Source: Owenia fusiformis (Eukaryota > Annelida > Polychaeta > Sabellida > Oweniidae). From it: a stretch of 64,000 nt of DNA. A model generated the notes under the pieces. It had not been told where the DNA came from. It saw nothing but the letters and a program-made list of their open reading frames with translations, and ran no database searches. Made by a program: the position numbers and the translations under genes. Below, piece after piece: positions 46,301 through 49,603 of this stretch; the first letter of the stretch is position 1, and each line of letters begins with the position of its first letter. The stretch covers positions 18,111,520-18,175,519 of the forward strand of contig CAIIXF020000012.1 of assembly GCA_903813345.2 (NCBI GenBank), given 5' to 3'.

Positions 46301-47766
46301 ATCTTTGACTTGAGATAGCAGAATACTATTTCATTGAAAGAATTTGTAAGAATACTGTATGTTTGGCTGATGAGTTCCAGTTGCACATGCCAGTACATTT
46401 GCTTTGTATAATTGCAGGTGTAAAACGTAGCAAAAGACATAGTCATTCTGGCCAGAGGACAGAATATAGTGGTCATTCTGGCCAAAAGACAAAGTATGGC
46501 GGCTATTCCGGCCAGAGGACAAGATACAGCGGCCATTCTGGCCAAAAGACAAAGTATGGCAGCTATTCCGGCCAGAGGACAGGATACGGTGGTCATTCTG
46601 GCCAGACAACAAGATACAACAGCCATTCTGACCAGAAAACAAAATACAGTGGCCTGTCTGGCCAGAAGACCAAATACAGCAGCTATTCTGACCAGAAGAC
46701 GAGATATGGTGGCTATTCTGGCCAGAAGACTAGATATGGTGGCCATTCTGGACAAAAGACAAGATATGGTGGCCATTCTGGACAAAAGACAAGATATGGT
46801 GGCCATTCTGGACAAAAGACAAGGTACAGTGGCCTTTCTGACCAGAAAACAAAATACAGCAGCCTATATGACCAGAAGACAAGATATGGTGGCCATTCTG
46901 GCCAGAAAACCAAATACAGTGGCCTATCTGACCAAACGACGAGGTACAGTGGCCATTCTGGCCAAAAGACGAGATACAGTGGCATATCTGGCCAGAGGAC
47001 CAAATACAATGGCATTTATGGAAGCAAAACAAATTACAAAACGGGTGGTAAAGGTGGCAGTAGCAGTGATAGCAGCCATTCTGGCCAAAAGACAAGATAC
47101 AGTGGCATATCTGGCCAGAGGACCAAATACAGTGGCGTTTATGGAAGCAAACCATATTACAAAACGGGTGGTAAAGGTGGCAGTAGCAGTGATAGCAGCC
47201 ATTCTGGCCAAAAGACAAGATACAGTGGCATATCTGGCCAGAGGACCAAATACAGTGGCGTTTATGGAAGCAAACCATATTACAAAACAGGTGGTAAAGG
47301 TGGCAGTAGCAGTGATAGCAGCAAAAGCAGTCATGGAAGCCACAGCAAGCATAGTAGCCACAGCAAACATAGTAGCCACAAGAAGCATAGTGGCCACAGC
47401 AGTAGCCACAGCAGTAGCCACAGCAAACATAGTAGCCACAAGAAGCATAGTAGCCACAGCAGTAGCCACAGCAGTCATGGCAGTAGCTCATCATCTGGCT
47501 CACATGAGCGACAACGTGTTTCAAAGATCAAGTACACAGGACAAACAAGACCAAGACCAACCATAAGAGTAACTGCGCAGACCACAACACCAGCTCCTTC
47601 CCCTAAGTGCATCACATACCGGTTCTCTAAGAATAACATACCCCAGCTTAGACCTATAGCTCGGAATTGTGCTTCTAGGCAAAACTTTATATGTATGAAA
47701 CCTTGCCTGGCCCGACCACCAGCCATTCCAACAAGTACACTTCCTCCCAGGCTTAACTTTGGTTAG
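3243..47766 (+). CDS. Large mosaic extracellular protein: vWA/TSP1/PKD/TSP1/C-type lectin (3' part, 52 exons)
   Basis: Exons were chosen from AG/GT borders and phase continuity. Their lengths sum to a single open frame of about 2,879 residues plus TAG at 47764-47766. Module order is vWA C-terminal exon, vWA, TSP1, vWA, TSP1 x3, PKD-like x14, TSP1 x4, Thr-rich stalk, C-type lectin domain with an internal repeat insert. All modules belong to secreted or cell-surface families that bind matrix, carbohydrate or other proteins, and I see no transmembrane segment after the lectin domain. Nearly all introns between modules are phase 1, the usual state for exon-shuffled extracellular domains. The start codon and signal peptide lie left of the window. 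Inference: a secreted adhesion, matrix or mucus protein. I do not recognise a named orthologue. Exons are itemised in the module entries. Confidence 0.85.
3550..4860. repeat. 80-bp (2 x 40) minisatellite carrying the next exon's 3' splice site
   Basis: About 15 dimers of 80 bp. Each half has TTTCAGTGAGGCCAC or TGTCAGTGAGGCCAC followed by about 25 bp. The real exon at 4884 starts with the same TTTCAG/TGAGGCCAC, so the array multiplies that acceptor. In the first half, units alternate CATTG and CAGTG, giving a 160-bp higher-order period; later units are homogeneous. Confidence 0.85.
4884..9137 (+). CDS. Linker + vWA module 1 (5 exons)
   Basis: Exons are 4884-4943 (Pro-rich linker VRPPPRPKPDIGG), 5274-5389, 6268-6425, 6939-7084 and 8898-9137. 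The vWA fold is recognised from the first strand plus metal site CGIDLVIMMDSSTTVS (a D-x-S-x-T form of the MIDAS), VGLVVYSGAV, and SIILNIGDGAVNA in place of the usual TDG strand. The domain ends FSKCG. Family members bind protein or matrix ligands through the metal site. Exon lengths 60/116/158/146/240 are identical to those of module 2, so the five exons were duplicated as a block. The fourth intron carries the 1.2-kb element at 7283-8515. Confidence 0.85.
7283..8515. mobile_element. Non-autonomous element with GCTCACATGGTG termini and internal tandem blocks
   Basis: GCTCACATGGTG near 7285 is mirrored by CACCATGTGAGC at about 8491-8502. Inside is a (GTCTGTCC)n stretch, then four diverged copies of a block starting CCTCTGTCGATAGGATTCC (near 7380, 7530, 7850 and 8213) with CAAAATGGCCGCC-type cores. 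No ORF is present. It lies in an intron of vWA module 1. Confidence 0.6.
9456..9832 (+). CDS. Short linker exon + TSP1 domain 1
   Basis: A 33-nt exon (9456-9488, EPPAPNQDDELS, donor gtgagt) leads to 9680-9832, a TSP1 repeat: IPEYSEWFEGEPC, VTCGGGQKQEIRFC, VDCNTDPCPT. Six cysteines and the CxxTCGGG core are present. The first Trp of the usual WxxW C-mannosylation motif is Tyr (YSEW). Confidence 0.8.
10085..10400. repeat. 42-bp minisatellite, about 7 copies
   Basis: Unit of the form TATGTGAATATGTAGCATGG plus GGACCAGTTCTCCGCTTTG. Intronic, 5' of the vWA module 2 linker exon. Because 42 is a multiple of 3 it leaves a spurious repeat ORF on the minus strand. Confidence 0.85.
10744..13355 (+). CDS. 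Linker + vWA module 2 (5 exons)
   Basis: Exons are 10744-10803 (Pro/Thr linker PTTPRPKPTTVALDD), 11511-11626, 12065-12222, 12422-12567 and 13116-13355. Motifs are CSIDLAIMVDASQTVS (D-x-S-x-T MIDAS), VGLVVYSGDIMEKVTF, SIILNIGDGAINAKKRG and FFALETANMKDPENAFGHTV. It is close to module 1 throughout. The MIDAS exon is preceded by a 75-bp tandem array that carries copies of its own 3' splice site. The last exon has a GC rather than GT donor (gcaagt at 13356). Confidence 0.87.
11161..11535. repeat. 75-bp tandem array carrying the vWA module 2 MIDAS-exon acceptor
   Basis: Five 75-bp units begin at 11161, 11236, 11311, 11386 and 11461. Each holds GTGATTGCAG then CTTGCAGCATTGACCTTGCT, which is the acceptor plus the first 25 nt of the exon. 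Only the last unit continues into the exon (11511). In the first four, the frame hits TGA within the unit. Confidence 0.9.
11665..11990. repeat. Dispersed-repeat fragment and 31-bp minisatellite
   Basis: 11665-11750 is a repeat shared with 26480-26610 (CATGCAGTTTTTCA...TTTTGGCCA). From about 11755 to 11990 a unit near TACATTGTACTCTACATTG plus TATTTCTATAAA repeats about eight times. Intronic. Confidence 0.75.
12778..13025. mobile_element. hAT-type MITE
   Basis: Left end CAGGGGCGGATCTGGGA and right end TCCCAGATCCGCCAGTG are inverted repeats of the type seen in metazoan hAT-derived MITEs. The interior is GGGCCC/AAAA-rich with a G homopolymer. I cannot define a clean 8-bp target duplication. Confidence 0.65.
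13749..13937 (+). CDS. TSP1 domain 2
   Basis: One exon, acceptor tttcag, donor gtaatt. After a linker (EPPMTYTLDGDWIPPQED) it encodes EWNDWTVGICDKPCGGGKRT, TRDCNGLNC and VSDCNTEPCG. WxxW and six Cys are present. TCGGG is PCGGG here, so the Thr that can carry O-fucose is missing. Confidence 0.8.
14293..14448 (+). CDS. TSP1 domain 3
   Basis: One exon encodes EPVEPVYSEWFEDQECDRRC, GTGKRTLIRFC, GCVGDERRDEECNTDPCPT, then donor gtaagt. The first Trp is replaced by Tyr (YSEW), as in TSP1 domain 1. The exon end and donor have been copied several times into the following intron (see 14504-14820). Confidence 0.8.
14504..14820. repeat. Degenerate tandem copies of a 5' splice site
   Basis: After the TSP1 domain 3 exon end (TGCCCAACTA/gtaagttac), the intron repeats about seven diverged copies of a 35-60 bp unit with CCCAACTTGTAAGTTACTTT. 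Each therefore carries the exon's last bases and a donor-like GTAAGT. Copies are interrupted or mutated (for example TGTACGC, AGAAGG). Confidence 0.75.
14863..15012 (+). CDS. TSP1 domain 4
   Basis: One exon encodes GPDWSDWTISEPCSKTCGGG, VLLETRICFTGDC and RTETCNTEPCPG. It has full WxxW, CSKTCGGG (possible O-fucose site) and six Cys. It ends in phase 1 at gttact, a weaker donor than its neighbours. It is the last TSP1 before the PKD series. Confidence 0.8.
15051..15194. mobile_element. Short MITE with TTAA ends
   Basis: TTAAAGGACCCATATAAAG at the left mirrors CATGGGGCCTTTAA at the right. A TTAA at each end suggests a piggyBac- or Kolobok-like target. A related copy is at 16319-16615, and a possible third end lies at 18727-18740. 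Confidence 0.6.
15624..15882. mobile_element. Mariner-type MITE
   Basis: Left end ACGAGGGTCGTTCAATAAAT and right end ATTCATTGAACACCCTCTGT are inverted repeats flanked by TA. GAGGGT.GTTCAATAAATA is a typical mariner terminus. About 260 bp, no ORF, in the intron before PKD domain 1. Confidence 0.7.
16155..16891 (+). CDS. PKD-like domain 1 (2 exons)
   Basis: Exons 16155-16275 and 16737-16891. First half: PPIGQATSSYRPDG, LDASGSTDPDGSIVNYKW. Second half: GPPDGVSIVP, YEFSLVVVDDDGEES. This is the PKD/beta-sandwich pattern (S-x-D-xDG...Y-x-W, then a V-x-D-xxG strand). All fourteen domains share intron phases 1-2-1. Confidence 0.75.
16319..16615. mobile_element. MITE with TTAA ends, second copy
   Basis: Starts TTAAAGGCCCCATATAAAGT and ends with the near-inverse CATATGGTCCTTAA. 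The first 80 bp match the element at 15051-15194. In the central intron of PKD domain 1. A GTCACCACC motif lies inside. Confidence 0.5.
17143..17615. repeat. 37-bp minisatellite, about 13 copies
   Basis: Unit TTCATTCATTATTGAGTTCA plus CTTACAAGCACATCATA, with a few GTT/ATT variants; very homogeneous. It ends about 25 bp before the PKD domain 2 acceptor. Confidence 0.9.
17641..18375 (+). CDS. PKD-like domain 2 (2 exons)
   Basis: Exons 17641-17755 and 18224-18375. Motifs: PPQAKATSEYVPNSNG, LDGSGSIDNGVVVDYKW, then TFNLLVRDDDGLVSEP. The exon follows directly on a 37-bp tandem array in the intron. That array does not include the acceptor. Confidence 0.75.
18760..19904 (+). CDS. PKD-like domain 3 (2 exons)
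   Basis: Exons 18760-18871 and 19756-19904. Motifs: VEQPVAVPEVEYTGDGNG, FDPDGTIEAYQW, GPPGVTITPIGDGSSG, YQFSLQVKDNDGITSEP. The central intron is largely filled by a 57-bp-type tandem array. Confidence 0.75.
19085..19740. repeat. About 57-bp minisatellite, about 11 copies
   Basis: Unit includes AAGTCATGTCATTTCACATG plus GCGAGTCTATCGTCCATCCA, with length variants lacking the AATTA segment. It occupies most of the central intron of PKD domain 3, ending near the acceptor at 19755. Confidence 0.85.
20238..20620. repeat. Two short tandem arrays either side of PKD domain 4 exon 1
   Basis: 20238-20330 holds four 21-bp units (TTGCACATTTGTTTGGGGTTA). 20480-20610 holds three to four units near 39 bp (ACAATATAATACTACAAAAT...). 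The coding exon 20355-20466 lies between them. Confidence 0.75.
20355..21217 (+). CDS. PKD-like domain 4 (2 exons)
   Basis: Exons 20355-20466 and 21072-21217. Motifs: VQPPKAVASSSYTGNGNG, GSEDVDGSVVEYRW, GPPYATITPRSG, FTVVAIDNDGLESAP. It has the same first-exon length (112 nt) as domains 3 and 7. Confidence 0.75.
21510..22167 (+). CDS. PKD-like domain 5 (2 exons)
   Basis: Exons 21510-21633 and 22016-22167. Motifs: SPTAVATSEYIPGSDG, SASSDPDGTIVSYEW, GPSGPVIMSRGPG, FELVTTDNEGLKSSP. Its first exon is nearly identical in DNA to that of domain 9, pointing to recent duplication or gene conversion. Confidence 0.75.
22290..23055. repeat. 39-bp minisatellite, about 19 copies
   Basis: Unit GTGTTCCACTAAGTTACTAA plus CAGGGATGTGCCACTTGCAAAA. 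The 39-bp period keeps frame, producing artefactual repeat ORFs on both strands. It grows out of a dispersed repeat (AGTGGAACACC..., 22265-22330) also seen near 20660, 24530, 32045, 38280 and 45125. Confidence 0.9.
23150..23970 (+). CDS. PKD-like domain 6 (2 exons)
   Basis: Exons 23150-23270 and 23828-23970. Motifs: ESPKAVATGEYIPGSNG, FDGQGSSDDRQIVSYEW, GTPGLVIEDP, YKVELLVTDDDGLTS. The first exon belongs to the same sub-group as domains 5 and 9. Confidence 0.75.
24332..25035 (+). CDS. PKD-like domain 7 (2 exons)
   Basis: Exons 24332-24443 and 24890-25035. Motifs: VERPVAVADADFIGDGEG, DSFDPDGNVVSYEW, GPDGVQIIPNGNG, YEFSLVVTDDDGLKSEP. Confidence 0.75.
25185..25878 (+). CDS. PKD-like domain 8 (2 exons)
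   Basis: Exons 25185-25302 and 25730-25878. Motifs: NRPKAKATSSYTTNGEG, SQSHDIEKDGEIVRYIW, PDLTFTPLGDG, YEITLVVEDKDGLQS. The intron before it is only 149 bp, the shortest between two modules. Confidence 0.72.
26162..27102 (+). CDS. PKD-like domain 9 (2 exons)
   Basis: Exons 26162-26285 and 26954-27102. Motifs: PPTAVATSEYIPGSGG, SASSDPDGTIVSYDW, GPPGVSISPRGNG, YVFTLVTTDNNDLKS. The Gly after the acidic pair in the last strand is Asp (NND), unlike most copies. Confidence 0.75.
27545..28269 (+). CDS. PKD-like domain 10 (2 exons)
   Basis: Exons 27545-27662 and 28109-28269. Motifs: ISPVADAQSEYAEGG, SFDTDSNKGELMFEW, QVSGPRDALINPTG, YVFQVEVTDKHGLTS. Phase continuity across acceptor tatag/GCAAGTG decides the second-exon start. 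Confidence 0.7.
28380..28735. repeat. 57-bp tandem array carrying the PKD domain 11 acceptor
   Basis: Six to seven units with TATTTCTAGTATCCAAGCCT plus ATGGCCATATCTGTTTAAG. The real exon begins TTTCTAG/TATCCAAGCCTATGGCCAT at 28717, so each unit repeats the acceptor and about 20 coding bases. Upstream copies vary (TATTCAAGCC, TATCAAAGCC). Confidence 0.88.
28717..29452 (+). CDS. PKD-like domain 11 (2 exons)
   Basis: Exons 28717-28825 and 29304-29452. Motifs: SKPMAIATGEYDDGVG, YDDDNNIIRYKW, SPEGYQITQSDPSD, FYMSVTDDTGLQSD. The acceptor and first coding bases are the last unit of a 57-bp tandem array (28380-28735). Confidence 0.7.
28933..29075. mobile_element. TGTCACCACC-family repeat
   Basis: GTCACCACCACAAGTGGTGAC at 28936 forms a small palindrome, followed by a GGTTGGTGTTTGGTGGTTGG stretch and GGTGGTGACATTTTGCATG. 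Same family as 40622-40765. Intronic. Confidence 0.55.
29682..30346 (+). CDS. PKD-like domain 12 (2 exons)
   Basis: Exons 29682-29808 and 30189-30346. Motifs: GPPSAIIGVEKDPD, LDGTESKLPPGNNNAQYKW, SPPGAPKGQF, YVVQLTVTDPDTGLTA. The loop before the YxW is PPG-rich, a feature shared only with domain 14. Confidence 0.72.
30505..30700. repeat. About 36-bp pyrimidine-rich tandem repeat
   Basis: Units of TATTACCTGTATTTTGTATA and TTACCTCATTTCTCTG alternate upstream of the PKD domain 13 acceptor. The resulting T-rich tract leads into the exon at 30752, but the splice site itself is not repeated. Confidence 0.75.
30752..31925 (+). CDS. PKD-like domain 13 (2 exons)
   Basis: Exons 30752-30872 and 31762-31925. 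Motifs: TDPVAVAEGQYIKDG, SYDEDKDGRIVKYTW, VASGDGTEDVRVFE, QFTLVVEDNTGALSQ. Its central intron holds two foldback MITEs (31002-31250 and 31255-31371). Confidence 0.72.
31002..31250. mobile_element. MITE with 22-bp perfect inverted ends, CRE and CCAAT boxes
   Basis: 31002-31023 and 31229-31250 are perfect inverted repeats (core ACATACCTATGATGATGT). The interior has ATTGG at 31094, the palindrome TGACGTCA at 31108-31115 and CCAAT at 31119, all within 30 bp. No ORF. Intronic. Confidence 0.75.
31255..31371. mobile_element. Short palindromic element
   Basis: Arms TTATGTCACTATCGTGGCA and TGCCACGATAGTGACATAA (about 35 bp with ATATGCCC beyond) enclose about 45 bp. It sits 4 bp from the previous element. 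Confidence 0.65.
32255..36085. repeat. 3.8-kb, 61-bp tandem array carrying the PKD domain 14 acceptor, about 62 copies
   Basis: Unit: TTTTAATCAATACTTACAG then GTCCTCCTATAGCCAAGGCT, GTACCATCATTTGAGACAAA, TG. The bases after TTACAG are the start of the exon at 36048 (GPPIAKAVPSFET). A few units carry CTCCTAG instead of CTTACAG, and some are 62 bp (CATTTTGAG). As 61 is not a multiple of 3, read-through shifts frame and meets a stop. Rare variants recur 1,712 bp apart, showing an internal segmental duplication. Confidence 0.93.
36048..36725 (+). CDS. PKD-like domain 14 (2 exons)
   Basis: Exons 36048-36162 and 36577-36725. Motifs: GPPIAKAVPSFETGVPVIDA, PPGHTGLYRIEQLE, GPTTANIADPQSP, YSFRVTVTDEQTGLVD. 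The Trp of the usual YxW is replaced (YRI). The exon start is the terminal unit of the 61-bp tandem array at 32255-36085: only this last copy continues into sequence that encodes a domain and ends in a donor (gtaaat), so it is taken as the functional exon. Confidence 0.7.
36255..36510. mobile_element. Copy of the TGTCACCACC dispersed repeat
   Basis: Contains CACAAAAATGTTGGAGACTA, ACATGTCACCACC and, 180 bp on, TTGGTGACAT. It matches the family at 28935, 40625, 50820, 51245, 57850 and 59350. It lies between the exons of PKD domain 14; the minus-strand frame across here is a shadow. Confidence 0.55.
37274..37441 (+). CDS. TSP1 domain 5
   Basis: 168-nt exon: GGWSEWVVGDCSVTCGGGSR, TRQCNNPPPSNGGKQC, ESCNAQACPG, donor gtaagt. 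It has canonical WxxW, CSVTCGGG (O-fucose-type) and six Cys. It is one of three nearly identical 168-nt exons. Confidence 0.88.
37853..38020 (+). CDS. TSP1 domain 6
   Basis: 168-nt exon: VDGGWSEWVVGDCPVTCGGG, QCNNPPPINGGKQCDG, EICNTQLCPG, donor gtgagt. The sequence is very close to domains 5 and 7. CPVTC replaces CSVTC. Confidence 0.88.
38340..38630. repeat. 33-bp minisatellite, about 9 copies
   Basis: Unit TTTGCTATAGATTTCCATGG plus TCCCATTTTTGAA, frame-keeping on both strands and so giving artefactual ORFs. It is flanked by halves of the GAACACC dispersed repeat (38275-38335 and 38640-38670), into which it has expanded. Confidence 0.88.
38816..38983 (+). CDS. TSP1 domain 7
   Basis: 168-nt exon: VDGRWSEWNVGDCSVSCGGG, QCNNPPPSNGGKQCDG, ESCNAQACPG, donor gtaaga. 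Same length and phases as domains 5 and 6. The O-fucose-type Thr is Ser here. Confidence 0.88.
40030..40575. repeat. CATT/CATCA-rich tandem repeat
   Basis: Degenerate TCATCATTTCACATGTCATC units of 20-30 bp, most regular at 40440-40570 (ATGCCTCATGTCATTATTTC). Two segments around 39820 and 40235 also share CATTTGTTCTTTCCTCATTG, so part of the region was duplicated. Confidence 0.7.
40622..40765. mobile_element. TGTCACCACC-family MITE, best copy
   Basis: Starts TTATGTCACCACCACAAGTG, runs through GGTGGTTGGTGTTCGGCGG and ends GTGGTGACATTTTGCATG. The ends are inverted (GTCACCACC / GGTGACA). Other copies occur in both orientations across the window. Confidence 0.6.
41495..42144. mobile_element. Mariner-type non-autonomous element, about 650 bp
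   Basis: ACAGGGTGGGACAAAAAATT at the left mirrors AATTTTTATTGGCCCACCCT at the right, with TTGGAACATTTTT continuing the terminal repeat. No transposase frame is visible inside. A related end type occurs at 60400-60647. Confidence 0.7.
42711..42887 (+). CDS. TSP1 domain 8 (divergent)
   Basis: 177-nt exon: VNGGFSDYVCGDCSVTCGDD, RSCTNPSPLNGGLQC, TQPCTDSPRC. The WxxW motif is lost (FSDY) and an extra Cys precedes the core, so disulfides may differ from the other copies. It is separated from domain 7 by a 3.7-kb repeat-rich intron. Confidence 0.78.
43085..43650. repeat. About 51-bp minisatellite, about 9-10 copies
   Basis: Unit AACCCTAATGTAGCACACCT plus TAGCCCTAATGTACTACAATAAAACCCCTTTA in pieces. 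It lies just upstream of the stalk/lectin exon; the acceptor (TTTACAG at 43682) is outside the unit. Confidence 0.85.
43683..45584 (+). CDS. Thr-rich stalk + N-terminal two thirds of C-type lectin domain (3 exons)
   Basis: Exons 43683-43974, 44816-44946 and 45504-45584. The first encodes a Thr/Ala/Pro/Glu stalk (TTTTESTTLPTEATAPPTEA), likely O-glycosylated, then CQCPEGWLSHGC. Next come WYFDQVTWETAEAQCVEDGG and HLLWNTEDEAECLEDF, then ADWWTCGTTPSGEEIDTIW and SCDGG. This is the C-type lectin order: CPxGW, TWxxAxxxC, the GGxL strand, the WxxCG strand. I see no EPN/QPD plus WND pair, so sugar binding cannot be claimed. The rest of the domain is in the next exon after a long insertion. Confidence 0.8.
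46418..47766 (+). CDS. Last exon: decapeptide and Ser/His repeats inserted in the lectin domain, then its C-terminal part
   Basis: Acceptor attgcag at 46417; stop TAG 47764-47766. After GVKRSKRHS come about 23 copies of a decapeptide of the type HSGQKTRYGG (variants with YSGQRT, LSDQKT). Three of the later blocks end in YGSKxxYKTGGKGGSSSDSS. A Ser/His/Lys stretch (SHSKHSSHKKHSGHSSSHS) follows, then RPRPTIRVTAQTTTPAPSP. The end, KCITYRFSKNNIPQL, RPIARNC and NFICMKPC, matches the closing strands of a C-type lectin domain (C...L...C...FIC). The repeats therefore lie inside the domain, between SCDGG and KCITYRF. They are basic and rich in Tyr, Gly, Ser, Lys and His. The overlapping long frames in other phases and on the minus strand are by-products of the 30-bp period. 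Confidence 0.82.
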
Positions 47767-47904
47767 TCATGTAATGATGCATGGCGACACTGAGATGTTT
47801 GTTTTTCGGATGGGCTGATGATGGTTCAATATTCGACTAGACTTGGCTTCCTTATATTAATTCTAAATGAGTAATACAATTTTATATATATAGAGACTAA
47901 TAAA
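47767..47904 (+). other. 3' UTR of the large gene with candidate poly(A) signal
   Basis: After the TAG at 47764, the first AATAAA is at 47899-47904, directly against the left end of the element at 47905. No other hexamer is seen between. The transcript end is inferred. Confidence 0.45.
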
Positions 47905-49603
47905 TACCCAAGTGAAAAAAGTCAATGGGAAAATATTGACAATAAATAGGTAATACTCTATTAATTCTTAGCTAACAAATACCTGAAAAATTTATCATGC
48001 AAATTAGAGAGAATTACGTTAATAAATAGGTGTTAATAATAAGGTATTGTTAACATTCAACGCTCATGTAGAATATTGACTGATTATTAAATGAAAATTA
48101 CATTGTAATAATTAGGTAAAATTAGAAATCTAATAATCATGTATTGATTATCTTCCAATAATAAGCTATATGTTAACAGAATATTACCTAAATATTGTAC
48201 ATATTTATTGTGGTAATATTCTCTAATTTGCATGATAAATTTTTTAGGTATTCGTTAGCTAAGAATTAACAGAGTATTACCTATTTATTATTTGTTGCAT
48301 TACTCTTACCCAAGATGCATTATGGTCTACAAAATTTATTTTCTACTATAAGAACCAAAAACATTAAATAATATGTAAAATTAGATGGGTAGGGACACAC
48401 AAATTCGAAGTAAATGTGTGACGTATATGTAATTTGCGTGAATATTCAAATCTGGCCATGCAAAGCGTATAAATTAATTCATGGCAAAGTCCAAAGTTTT
48501 TCAAAATTTCTTGCAAAAACTATACAGATTTTGTCAAAAATCTCCCACAAAAGTACCACTTTTTGCAGAATTTACCGCAAAAACTATTGCTTTTATTAGA
48601 AAAAAACTGGAGATAATCCGCTTTTTTAAAAAAGTACCATTTTTTTCAAATCTACCGTAAAACTCCAGTTGTTTCAAAATTCACCTAAAAAACTCCTGAT
48701 TTTTAAAAATCTACGGCGAAAACTACAAATTTTTTTAAAACTACCAGATTTTGGAAAAATCTCCTGTAAAAGTACCACAATTTTTGGAAATCTCACGCAA
48801 ATTTTTCATTTTAGGTTGGCCCTGGGTATGTAAGATGATATAAGCAATTATTATGGGACATCACTGATAATTTTACCCATTCAGAATTGTCCTGAAGGCC
48901 AGAAGGCTCACAGTTATTGAAGAACCCTCTAGGCTAGGCCTCCAGCAGTATTTATCTTCATAATCTTTATAAAATACCTTATAATTTTTACTGCATGGTA
49001 CAATTGGTCATACACAACACATTTATGCTTGACCAGTTTGACTGTATGATGAATTAAAATTTAGCCTTCATAAATTCACAAAGAAAAGAAGATTTGCCCA
49101 TCTAAACTGGAATAAAACAGCAATACTTACATTTTACCTCTCACAAAGTAGACATGCAGAATGTTCAAGTATGTCAGTAACTTCTGAATCTATATTTGAT
49201 TGGTCATTTTCATACTATTGTTATAAAATCATAAAATTACCCAAATCTCTTACAGTTGAACATTCTTTGTCAGCCATTTTTCTTTTGGTTTAAAAAGAGC
49301 GGGAAAGTTAATATTTTGCTAATACTCACTGCCACATTTCTTATAAGTCCAATCTTAACAATTAGCTAATTTTTATCACCTAGGGTAGCAAGGATGACAA
49401 AAAGTTACCCAATTATTCAAAGAGCATTATAACATAGTTGTTAGAATAATAAATAGGTGTAATAAATAGCTATTTATTGGCATTCAACTTTCATTGATTT
49501 AATGCTCATTTAACAAATAGGTTAACTTTTATCAAAATGCATAATTATTAGACCAAAGTTAACCAATTATTACATGAGAATTGCCATGTCTTTTTACTTG
49601 GGT
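47905..49603. mobile_element. 1.7-kb non-autonomous element with CCCAAGT ends and TA flanks
   Basis: Left end TACCCAAGTGAAAAAAGTCA and right end ATGTCTTTTTACTTGGGTA are inverted, with TA at both borders. Near the left, arms at about 47925-48010 and 48215-48305 (TAGGTAATACTCTATTAATT and its complement) form a long hairpin. TAATAAATAGGT motifs recur inside, and 48480-48800 is built of degenerate AAAACTAC/AAATCTACC units. No coding potential seen. Confidence 0.6.

Noticed and set aside
46252-47726. Several long ORFs overlapping the last exon on the other strand and in another + frame
   Set aside because: The 30-bp coding repeat keeps all frames open. Only the + frame joined in phase to 45504-45584 restores the lectin C-terminus and ends in a sensible stop.
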